A DNA stretch of 10,887 nt, taken from positions 1 to 10,887 of the forward strand of contig CAKUFI010000085.1 in NCBI GenBank assembly GCA_934647305.1, written 5' to 3'. Shown one piece after another: positions 1-5,299 of the stretch. Numbering within the stretch: the first letter of the stretch is position 1; every line of letters starts with the position of its first letter. Source of the DNA: an uncultured Clostridia bacterium. GTDB taxonomy: Bacteria > Bacillota > Clostridia > Christensenellales > Aristaeellaceae. The notes beneath the pieces are model-generated. The model worked only from the letters and a program-made list of their open reading frames with translations, was not told the origin of the DNA and ran no database searches. Made by a program: the position numbers and the translations under genes.

Positions 1-150
1 CCGACGGCTCAAATCGTAGATTTGAGGCGCGGCACCTGGCCGGGGAGCTTGCTCCCCCGTCCACCAGCTTGTCAAAATTTTTTTGACAAGCTGGGCTCCC
101 CTGTAAGGGGAGCTGTCACCGCGGGTGACTGAGGGGTTGAGTCTCCCCAT
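1..150. repeat. Run of consecutive hairpins at left end (repeat family 2, copy 1)
   Basis: There is no gene here. Five inverted repeats follow one another almost without gaps: arms 8-15/19-26 (CTCAAATC, loop GTA), 42-48/51-57 (GGGGAGC), 64-77/81-94 (CCAGCTTGTCAAAA, loop TTT), 95-102/106-113 (GCTCCCCT, loop GTA) and 115-120/124-129 (GTCACC, loop GCG). The stretch 41-94 recurs at 3377-3431 with few changes. The motif AGCTGTCACC...GACTGAGGGGTTG resembles intergenic repeats I know from GC-rich gut Clostridia; that resemblance is from memory. A terminator role for an upstream gene is possible, but there is no clear T-run for plus-strand transcription after any of the stems. Confidence 0.75.
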
Positions 151-196
151 CAGGGGCGGCACCCGATTGCCGCGCATCCTGTCGACAGGAGAGGGA

Positions 197-365
197 GCAG
201 GTGGATGCGGGTTTAGCCTGCCTGAATCGGCAGCGCCGGCAGGAGTTTTCCGGAGAATTCCGGAAAACCGGAGAAATCAGCCGCTTTTATTTATGGCGGC
301 TGATTTCGTGTTCTATCCGGTGGCAGCAAGTGGGTCCGGGCACCGCCCGGTGAGAAATGGGAGTG
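197..365 (+). repeat. Intergenic repeat family 1, copy A
   Basis: This is a modular non-coding element. A GC-rich module (197-243, containing GCAGGTGGATGCGGG and GCCTGCC) is followed by hairpin HP1 (245-254/259-268, 10 bp perfect, loop GAAT), hairpin HP2 (273-284/296-307, 12 bp perfect, 11-nt loop ending ATG) and then the flank CGTGTTCTATCCGGTGGCAG and a second GC-rich module (about 319-365). The same HP1-HP2 geometry recurs at 10645-10707, where the starts of HP1 and HP2 are also 28 nt apart. HP2 plus its flank recurs at 3613-3724. It sits upstream of the promoter of the 460-1491 gene. Confidence 0.8.
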
Positions 366-400
366 CGCGTTTTTTGTTTGTAAACAGACGTGCAATCGCC

Positions 401-428
401 TTGCGCGGCGCGGCCGGTGTGATATAAT
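401..428 (+). promoter_or_regulatory. Probable sigma-A promoter for the 460-1880 operon
   Basis: The -10 box TATAAT (423-428) is perfect. The -35 box is weak: TTGCGC (401-406) with a 16-nt spacer. The start codon is 31 nt beyond the -10 box, and the ribosome binding site GGAAGG (447-452) lies 7 nt before the ATG. Confidence 0.6.
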
Positions 429-459
429 AAGTAGGTATTCACAGACGGAAGGTGTCGAA

Positions 460-1491
460 ATGAGTCAGAGAAGAGTTCCGCGCCCCCCGCGCCGGCGGCT
501 GATGCCGGTGTGGCAGATGGCGCTTTATCACCTGCTGGCGCTGGGGGTAGCGCTGGTGCTGTTTGCGCTGCCGCATCACGTGCTGCAGGGCAAGAGCAAG
601 AAGGTAGACCTGAAGAAGCCCGCCCAGGCGACCGTGCAGCCGCAGTCCTCCGAGCCGACCGCCGCGCCGGACGCAAACGCGACCCAGCTCGCGCAGGGCA
701 CACAGACCCCCGCGGGCGATCCGCTCGTGGCGGAGTCCTATAACTGGTGGAGCGAGCTGTTCACCGATCAGCCCTACACCGAGGGCAGCCTGCACGTCGG
801 GCGCAACACGCGGGTGGAAATTCGCGAGACGCGTGAGGAGACGCAGCAGTATTTCGTTGCAGACGTGTATGTGCGCAACGTGACCCACCTGGTGGGCGTG
901 TTCGCGCAGGACAAGGTGGGTAAAGGCGTGCGCGAACCCATACTCGACGCGGCCTCGCGCACCGGCAGCGTGGTCATGGTCAACGGCGACTACTACGGCG
1001 GCCGCTCGGCAGTGATCTGCGCGCGCAACGGCGAGCTGTACAAGACCTCGGACAGCACCGACCGCGAGATCTGTGTGCTGTATTGCGACGGCACGATGAA
1101 GACCTTCCTGGCCGGCGAGCTGGATCCGGAGGCCGAAATGGCCAAGGGCGCGTACCACATCTTCAACTTCGGCCCGGGCCTGCTCAACGAGGACGGCACG
1201 CCCCGCACCGATTTCTCCGCCTATGACGACATCAGCGGCAAGCATCCCCGCACGGTGCTCGGCTATATCGAGCCGGGCCACTACCTGCTGGTGGTGATCG
1301 ACGGGCGCATGTCCAAGATCCGCGGCCTGTCGCTTACCGGCCTGGCCGAGTTCATGCAGTCGCTGGGCTGCAGACAGGCCTTCAACATGGACGGCGGCCA
1401 GACCAGCCAGATGGTCGTGGGCACGACGCTCATCAACACGCCTTACAAGGGCGGCCGCAACTGTTCCGATTACATCGCGGTGATCGACTGA
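460..1491 (+). CDS. Membrane-anchored phosphodiester glycosidase family protein (NAGPA domain)
   Basis: The protein has 343 aa. A basic N-terminus (RRVPRPPRRR) precedes one hydrophobic segment (about residues 17-42), which looks like an uncleaved signal anchor. A low-complexity Pro/Ala/Gln/Thr linker (about 53-85) follows, so the catalytic domain should lie outside the membrane. The domain (about 110-343) carries the landmarks of the NAGPA/phosphodiester glycosidase family: VNGDYYG (174-180), FGPGLL (237-242), KHPRTVLG (261-268), VVIDGR (278-283), GLSLTGLAEFMQSLGC (289-304) and NMDGGQTSQM (309-318). Relatives remove GlcNAc from a phosphodiester or act on cell-wall or exopolysaccharide glycans. 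The substrate here cannot be read from the sequence. The start is supported by GGAAGG 7 nt upstream and a promoter before it. The next gene follows after 17 nt and is probably cotranscribed. Confidence 0.88.
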   Translation: MSQRRVPRPPRRRLMPVWQMALYHLLALGVALVLFALPHHVLQGKSKKVDLKKPAQATVQPQSSEPTAAPDANATQLAQGTQTPAGDPLVAESYNWWSELFTDQPYTEGSLHVGRNTRVEIRETREETQQYFVADVYVRNVTHLVGVFAQDKVGKGVREPILDAASRTGSVVMVNGDYYGGRSAVICARNGELYKTSDSTDREICVLYCDGTMKTFLAGELDPEAEMAKGAYHIFNFGPGLLNEDGTPRTDFSAYDDISGKHPRTVLGYIEPGHYLLVVIDGRMSKIRGLSLTGLAEFMQSLGCRQAFNMDGGQTSQMVVGTTLINTPYKGGRNCSDYIAVID

Positions 1492-1508
1492 GGGGAGGCG
1501 CGACGAAT

Positions 1509-1880
1509 ATGCTCAGAAAATGGATGCCGCACCTGGCGATCCTGCTCTCCAACATGTACCTGGTGTTCTTCCTGATTGACCGCGTGAACCGCGCGATGGC
1601 CTTCATCAACAACGGCATTACCAAGGGCCTGCTGGTCGTTCTGGCGCTGGTCTCGATCTTCAACGCCTGCCTTCTGATTCACGACCGCCGCGAACGCATC
1701 CGTGCCGCACAGCGCCGCGCCGACGCCCAGCGCAGGCAGGCCGCCCCCCGCGCGGGCATGGCCCCCTCCGTCCCGCTCCGTCCGCAGCCTCCCCGTGCGC
1801 CCCAGTCCCGTCCCGCCGCGCCCTCTCAGGCCCCCGCGCCCTCTCGCTTCGGCGTGTCTTCTTCCTTGAACCGCAAATAA
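1509..1880 (+). CDS. Small two-helix membrane protein with Pro/Ala/Arg-rich tail
   Basis: The protein has 123 aa and I cannot name its family. Two hydrophobic helices (about residues 7-28 and 39-58) enclose a short loop containing RVNRAMAFINNG. A charged stretch follows (HDRRERIRAAQRRADAQRR, 58-76), then a disordered Pro/Ala/Arg/Ser-rich tail to residue 123. With positive charge after helix 2 the tail is probably cytoplasmic. It starts 17 nt after the NAGPA-domain gene and has a GGGGAGG ribosome binding site about 10 nt before the ATG, so it belongs to the same operon and may help anchor or regulate that protein; the partnership is inferred from position only. The tail is compositionally biased, but the codon pattern stays like that of its neighbours. 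Confidence 0.75.
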   Translation: MLRKWMPHLAILLSNMYLVFFLIDRVNRAMAFINNGITKGLLVVLALVSIFNACLLIHDRRERIRAAQRRADAQRRQAAPRAGMAPSVPLRPQPPRAPQSRPAAPSQAPAPSRFGVSSSLNRK

Positions 1881-1924
1881 AAAAAGCCCGGCTCTTTCCA
1901 GCATACATGGAAGGAACCGGGTTT
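1881..1924. terminator. Bidirectional rho-independent terminator between convergent genes
   Basis: An interrupted inverted repeat fills the gap between the two stop codons: CCCGG (1887-1891) with CCGGG (1917-1921), and TTCCA (1896-1900) with TGGAA (1908-1912) around a short loop. The run of seven A at 1879-1885 becomes a strong U-tract for the minus-strand gene. The plus-strand U-tract is only GTTTACT, so termination should be stronger for 1923-2297. Confidence 0.8.
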
Positions 1925-2297
1925 ACTGCTTCTTCCCGCGCTTTTCCTTCAGGCGGGCGATCTGGTCGCGCAGCTTCTGCCTGAGCAGCGTGTACTCGTC
2001 GTGCAGCGCCTGCAGCGTCTTCTGGTCGTGCGGAAAAAGCCATCTCAGAAAGAGTATAGCCAGACCCAGCGTCAGGATTTTCTCCGGCGTGAAGGGCAGC
2101 CACAAAAGGCTGGCGTACGCGCCGCCCACGATGGTCATCCATTTGCAGGAAAACCACGTCCCGAACAGCAAAAACAGATAGCACCAGCCGTTGGTGATCA
2201 TCCAGGCCAGGCCGAAGCACAGAAGGAAGCTGGGGTTGAGTATGGCCTCGAGAAGGCGCTTCAGGCGGCGCTTGATCGTGTCCATATTGATCTGCAT
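1923..2297 (-). CDS. Small conserved-looking membrane protein, unknown function
   Basis: The protein has 124 aa. A short basic amphipathic N-terminus (TIKRRLKRLLEA) is followed by hydrophobic segments at about residues 20-36, 37-62 (GWCYLFLLFGTWFSCKW is very aromatic) and 72-87. A charged, helical, coiled-coil-like C-terminus (about 88-124) is rich in Lys, Arg, Glu and Gln. Similar short proteins occur in Clostridia as uncharacterised membrane proteins; I do not recognise a named family. A convincing promoter lies just upstream. The ribosome binding site before the ATG at 2297 is weak, and an in-frame ATG four codons later (MDTIKRR) has none either, so the start is less certain than the gene. 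The gene ends at the shared terminator. Confidence 0.75.
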   Translation of the reverse strand: MQINMDTIKRRLKRLLEAILNPSFLLCFGLAWMITNGWCYLFLLFGTWFSCKWMTIVGGAYASLLWLPFTPEKILTLGLAILFLRWLFPHDQKTLQALHDEYTLLRQKLRDQIARLKEKRGKKQ

Positions 2298-2332
2298 GAC
2301 AGTCGTTCGCTTTCATGGTTATTGTCAAGGCT

Positions 2333-2361
2333 ATTATAAGGCATAAAATGGGCTTTTACAA
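2333..2361 (-). promoter_or_regulatory. Sigma-A promoter for the 1923-2297 gene
   Basis: On the minus strand TTGTAA (2361-2356), a 17-nt spacer and TATAAT (2338-2333) form a near-consensus promoter. The predicted leader to the start codon is about 30 nt. Confidence 0.7.
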
Positions 2362-2420
2362 CCATGAAACGCTTAAAAACAGCTAAACATTTCCTGTGCG
2401 CGCAATGAACGAAAATGAGA

Positions 2421-2450
2421 TTGACACGACCCGCGGCGGTGGGGTATAGT
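2421..2450 (+). promoter_or_regulatory. Sigma-A promoter for bioY
   Basis: TTGACA (2421-2426), an 18-nt spacer and TATAGT (2445-2450) precede the gene. The leader is about 45 nt and ends with the ribosome binding site AAAGGAG (2484-2490), 9 nt before the ATG. I saw no BirA-type TTGTWAAC palindrome overlapping it. Confidence 0.75.
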
Positions 2451-2499
2451 ATGGAAGGAAATCTGATCGTCCCTCAAAAAACAAAAGGAGACAGAGACA

Positions 2500-3036
2500 A
2501 TGAAAGTAAAAGACCTGACCCGTATGGCGCTGTGCGTGGCCCTGATGGCCGTGTGCGCCTGGATCACCATCCCCTCGGCCGTCCCCTTCACCCTGCAGAC
2601 CTTCGCGGTGTTCATGACTCTCGGCCTGCTGGGCGGTCGAAACGGCACGCTGAGCATACTGGCCTATCTGCTGCTGGGCGCGGTGGGCGTTCCGGTCTTT
2701 TCGGGCTTCAAGGGCGGCCTGGGCGCGCTGGCGGGCAGCACGGGCGGCTACCTGGTCGGCTTTCTGGGTACGGGTCTGATCTACTGGCTGCTGACGGCCT
2801 GCGCAGGCGAAAAGCTCTGGGTCAAGGCAGTCGGCATGGTGCTCGGCCTGCTCGCCACCTACGCGCTGGGCACGGCCTGGTTCCAGACGGTCAGCGTGCG
2901 CGCGGGCAAGGAAGTGACCACCGCGATGGTGCTGGGCTGGTGCGTGTGGCCGTTCATCGTGCCCGACCTTATCAAGCTGGCCATGGGGCTGTTCGTCTCC
3001 GACCGGCTCAAAAAGCGCCTCGCGGCGGGGAAATGA
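2500..3036 (+). CDS. bioY: BioY family biotin transporter (ECF substrate-binding S component)
   Basis: The protein has 178 aa, the usual BioY length. It is strongly hydrophobic, with about six membrane segments. It shows typical BioY signatures: IPSAVPFTLQTFAVF (about 24-38), the stretch LLGAVGVPVFSGFKGGLGAL (58-77) followed by AGSTGGYLVGF (78-88), and the late PFIVPDLIKL (151-160) before a basic C-terminus. BioY proteins bind biotin in the membrane and import it with a shared energy-coupling module (EcfT and two EcfA ATPases). None of those genes, nor any biotin synthesis gene, lies nearby, so this is probably a stand-alone S component using a module encoded elsewhere. It has its own promoter and ribosome binding site and appears monocistronic; a hairpin follows 13 nt after the stop. 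Confidence 0.92.
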   Translation: MKVKDLTRMALCVALMAVCAWITIPSAVPFTLQTFAVFMTLGLLGGRNGTLSILAYLLLGAVGVPVFSGFKGGLGALAGSTGGYLVGFLGTGLIYWLLTACAGEKLWVKAVGMVLGLLATYALGTAWFQTVSVRAGKEVTTAMVLGWCVWPFIVPDLIKLAMGLFVSDRLKKRLAAGK

Positions 3037-3049
3037 GGGGAAACGTTGA

Positions 3050-3079
3050 GGAGGCCGCCTTTTTGAAAAAGGCGCCTCC
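3050..3079 (+). terminator. Hairpin after bioY, possible terminator
   Basis: Arms GGAGGC(C)GCCTTTTT and AAAAAGGCGCCTCC pair over 14 bp with one bulged C and a minimal loop. There is no T-run after the second arm, so intrinsic termination is uncertain. The stem may belong to the repeat-rich region that follows. Confidence 0.5.
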
Positions 3080-3376
3080 CCAAGCCCCACCCGGAAAACA
3101 CTTTGATCCACGGTATATATGACGGGAAGCGATGCGGTTCCCCGAATGAAATGTGGTTCAGAGAGCTTTCTGAAAAAAGCCAGACTGTCGAAAAACCCCC
3201 GGAGAGCTCGAGAGGGTCGCAACCCTCTCGAACTTTCAATCGCGCCCAGCGGCGTGTACGGTGGGCACGGGACGGTTTTTGTAAATCTCATTTTCCAGAG
3301 CAAAAATCGTTTCCCTGCAGTTTTTGCGCCCGGAAATCTCTTAGATTTCAGCAAAAACTGGAGAGGGTGGCAGTGG

Positions 3377-3431
3377 CGGGGGAGCGTGCTTCCCCGTCCA
3401 CCAGCTTGTCAAAACCTTTTTTGACAAGCTG
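3377..3431 (+). repeat. Repeat family 2, copy 2
   Basis: This is nearly the same sequence as 41-94: a GGGGAGC..GCTCCCC-type small stem, the constant linker CGTCCACCAGCTTGTCAAAA, a variable short loop and the matching TTTTGACAAGCTG arm. The loop reads CCTT here and TTT in copy 1. Confidence 0.8.
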
Positions 3432-3612
3432 AGCTTTCTGAAAAAGCCCTTATCGGTTTCCGTGATATGGAAACGACAAGGGCTTATCCGCGGAGACAGT
3501 ATTATATGAAGAATTCGGGAACTCCAATCTGTGGTTCCCGAATTCGCGTCAAAATCGGAGGTGCGGTTCGTAATCCCTGCGAGGAAGTACCCCCGCGATT
3601 TCCACAGAGGAA

Positions 3613-3724
3613 GAATCCTGAGGCTCTAATGTATGGCCGAAGGATTCGTGTTCTGCCCGGCGGCAGCAGGTGCGTGCAGGCTCAGCCTGCCCGGCGGCAG
3701 CAGGTGGCAGTCAGCCCTGCCGAC
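3613..3724 (+). repeat. Intergenic repeat family 1, copy B
   Basis: It aligns without gaps to 10673-10784 (constant offset 7060). From 3647 to 3724 it matches at 66 of 78 positions by my count. The preceding hairpin (3613-3624/3636-3647, 11-nt loop) keeps the geometry of copies A and C but has different stem bases. Pairs 1-7 (GAATCCT/AGGATTC) and 10-12 are complementary; pairs 8-9 are a G.A/A.G mismatch. Inner small stems GCAGGCTCAGCCTGC and GGCAGTCAGCCCTGCC are also present. It lies just downstream of the minus-strand HAD gene, so it would be transcribed as antisense 3' sequence. Confidence 0.8.
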
Positions 3725-3743
3725 CTTTCGCACCTTCCCCGCG

Positions 3744-4547
3744 TTATCCCTTCGCCTTCTGCTCTTCCTGCGCCAGGCGCACGATGTCGCCCACGTCGCC
3801 CAGCACGATGCCGGGGCGGTAGGGGTAGTTGAGCATTTCCTCGCGGGTGGTGATGCCGGAGAGCACGAGCACGGTATCCATGCCGGACTCAATGCCCGCG
3901 ATGATGTCGGTATCCATGCGGTCGCCGATCATGCAGGCGTCGGCCGAGTGCACGCCCAGCAGCTTCAGGCCGGTGCGCATCATCAGCGGGTTGGGCTTGC
4001 CCACGAAGTAGGCGCTCATGCCGGTGGTCTGCTCGATGGGGGTGACCAGCGCGCGGCAGGCGGGCAGTATGCCGTCGTCGGAGGGGCCGGTCAGGTCGGA
4101 GTTGGTGCCGATCAGGCGCGCGCCGTTCTTGACGTGACGCATGGCCTTGGTGATGGTGTCAAAGTTGTAGTTGACGGTCTCGCCGATGACCACGTAGTCG
4201 GGATTCACGTCGTTGAGCGTGACGCCCGCCTCATAGAGCGCGTTGTGCAGGCCCGGGTCGCCCACGACGTAGGCCGACGCGCCCGGCATCTGGGTGCTGA
4301 TGAACTGCGCGGTGGCCAGGGCGCTGGTGTAGAAGTTGTGCTCGTCCACGTCCAGCCCCATGCGCAGCAGCTTCTGGCGCAGCTCGCGCGGGGTTCTGGA
4401 GCTGTTGTTGGTCAGGAAGAGGAACTTCTTGTCCTCCTTCTTCAGCCACTCCACGAAGTCCTTCACATGGGGCAGCAGGTTGTTGCCGTGATAGATCACG
4501 CCGTCCATATCGCAGATAAAACCGAGTTTCGCGTTGAAATCGATCAT
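3744..4547 (-). CDS. HAD-IIA family hydrolase (NagD-like sugar-phosphatase)
   Basis: The protein has 267 aa, typical for subclass IIA HAD phosphatases. The motifs are in order: DMDGVIY (13-19, nucleophile D13 and general acid D15), TNNSS (46-50, motif II), GKPNP with K184 (motif III) and GDRMDTDI (208-215, motif IV Mg-binding aspartates). The large alpha/beta cap between motifs II and III (about 60-180) is of the NagD/AraL/phosphoglycolate phosphatase type. Such enzymes dephosphorylate sugar phosphates or related metabolites in the cytoplasm; the substrate cannot be assigned. I chose the ATG at 4547 because AGAAGG lies 7 nt upstream; the frame stays open to 4574 but without a better site. It has its own promoter and is divergent from the ribonuclease gene. 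Confidence 0.9.
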   Translation of the reverse strand: MIDFNAKLGFICDMDGVIYHGNNLLPHVKDFVEWLKKEDKKFLFLTNNSSRTPRELRQKLLRMGLDVDEHNFYTSALATAQFISTQMPGASAYVVGDPGLHNALYEAGVTLNDVNPDYVVIGETVNYNFDTITKAMRHVKNGARLIGTNSDLTGPSDDGILPACRALVTPIEQTTGMSAYFVGKPNPLMMRTGLKLLGVHSADACMIGDRMDTDIIAGIESGMDTVLVLSGITTREEMLNYPYRPGIVLGDVGDIVRLAQEEQKAKG

Positions 4548-4585
4548 TCGTACGCCTTCTTTCCGGCGCATCACGCGCCGTCTTT

Positions 4586-4614
4586 ATTGTAAAGGAAGCC
4601 CGCGCGCCTGTCAA
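4586..4614 (-). promoter_or_regulatory. Sigma-A promoter for the HAD-IIA gene
   Basis: On the minus strand TTGACA (4614-4609), a 17-nt spacer and TACAAT (4591-4586) form a near-consensus promoter. The GCGCGC repeats at 4602-4607 and 4615-4620 form an inverted repeat whose loop contains the -35 box, so it could act as a small operator. Confidence 0.75.
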
Positions 4615-4674
4615 GCGCGCAGGCCGGAGAGATTGTCAAGAAAATCTCAAATTTTGACGAATGGGGGAGTGGAA

Positions 4675-5199
4675 ATGAACTGGATAAAGAGGCTGCTCGC
4701 CTGTATCGCGTGCCTGGCGCTCCTGCTGAGCGCGGCCTTTGCCCAGGTGCTGGTCGAGGACGGAATCGCACTGGACGATCAGGCGGAGCTGCTGGTCGAG
4801 TACGGCGAGGACTATTACCTGCCCGGCGAGGTGGCGCTGTACCTGCACGCCTTCTGCGAGCTCCCGCCCAACTACCTGACCAAGGGTGAGGCCCGCGAGT
4901 GGGGCTGGGTCGGCTCGAAGGGCAACCTGTGGGAGGTGCTGCCCGGCATGTGCATCGGCGGCGACCGCTTCGGCAACCGCGAAGGCCGCCTGCCCGAGGC
5001 AAAGGACAGGCACTGGTACGAGTGCGACGTGAACTACGCGGGCGGCTTCCGGGGCGCAGAGCGGCTGCTGTTCTCCTGCGACGGCCTGATTTATTATTCA
5101 GACGACCACTACCAGACCTTCTCGCTGTGTTATGAAGACTGGTACGGCGAAAACGCATTTTACATTCCGGAACAGGAGGCGCTGCAGGCGGCCGGATAA
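4675..5199 (+). CDS. Secreted barnase-type ribonuclease (N1/T1 guanyl-specific family)
   Basis: The protein has 174 aa. Residues 1-23 form a signal peptide (basic NWIKR, hydrophobic core, AFA cleavage motif). About 20 extra residues follow before the barnase fold. From LPPNYLTK onward it aligns without gaps to Bacillus barnase at a constant offset of 43: K70 (barnase K27), D97 (D54), R102 in NREGRL (R59), E116 (general base E73), R126 (R83), R130 (R87) and H145 in DHYQTF (general acid H102). All catalytic residues are present, so it should be an active extracellular RNase cutting 3' of guanosine. It runs 21 residues past the barnase end (EDWYGENAFYIPEQEALQ) and has five cysteines after the signal peptide, where barnase has none. 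The start is set by GGGGGAG 5 nt before the ATG. No barstar inhibitor gene is in the window. Confidence 0.93.
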   Translation: MNWIKRLLACIACLALLLSAAFAQVLVEDGIALDDQAELLVEYGEDYYLPGEVALYLHAFCELPPNYLTKGEAREWGWVGSKGNLWEVLPGMCIGGDRFGNREGRLPEAKDRHWYECDVNYAGGFRGAERLLFSCDGLIYYSDDHYQTFSLCYEDWYGENAFYIPEQEALQAAG

Positions 5200-5239
5200 A
5201 GAGTGTCAAATTTACCCAGGAAACATGTCAAAAGTACAA

Positions 5240-5272
5240 AAGCGGCTGCTTTTTGAAAGAAAGCGGCCGCTT
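5240..5272. terminator. Terminator-like hairpin after the ribonuclease gene
   Basis: Arms 5240-5252 (AAGCGGCTGCTTT) and 5260-5272 (AAAGCGGCCGCTT) pair over 13 positions with one G.U, and a 7-nt loop. The following TTACTTGT is a poor U-tract, so termination may be partial. The hairpin separates the ribonuclease from the transporter promoter region. Confidence 0.6.
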
Positions 5273-5299
5273 ACTTGTGCCGGGAAACTGTCAGAAGTT

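Larger units (their letters stand above)
3037..3612. repeat. Non-coding, hairpin-dense region between bioY and the HAD gene
   Basis: I find no believable gene here; the open frames present lack ribosome binding sites and family features. Inverted repeats include TCGAGAGGGT/ACCCTCTCGA near 3210-3233, the long two-part palindrome 3318-3327/3351-3360 (CAGTTTTTGC) enclosing 3333-3338/3344-3349 (GAAATC), 3402-3414/3419-3431 (CAGCTTGTCAAAA), the two-part hairpin 3444-3451/3478-3485 enclosing 3456-3461/3469-3474, and the perfect 12-bp stem 3511-3522/3534-3545 (GAATTCGGGAAC). A 15-nt direct repeat GAGCTTTCTGAAAAA occurs at 3163 and 3431. Confidence 0.7.

Noticed and set aside
125..427. 100-codon plus-strand frame over the left repeats
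   Set aside because: It spans several perfect hairpins and lacks a ribosome binding site and any recognisable feature.
2298..2499. BirA operator or riboswitch upstream of bioY
   Set aside because: I found no TTGTWAAC-type palindrome overlapping the promoter and no room for a structured leader in about 45 nt.
3037..3743. CRISPR array or small phage remnant in the hairpin-rich region
   Set aside because: The repeats are neither equal in length nor regularly spaced, the stems differ in sequence, and no cas or phage gene is near.
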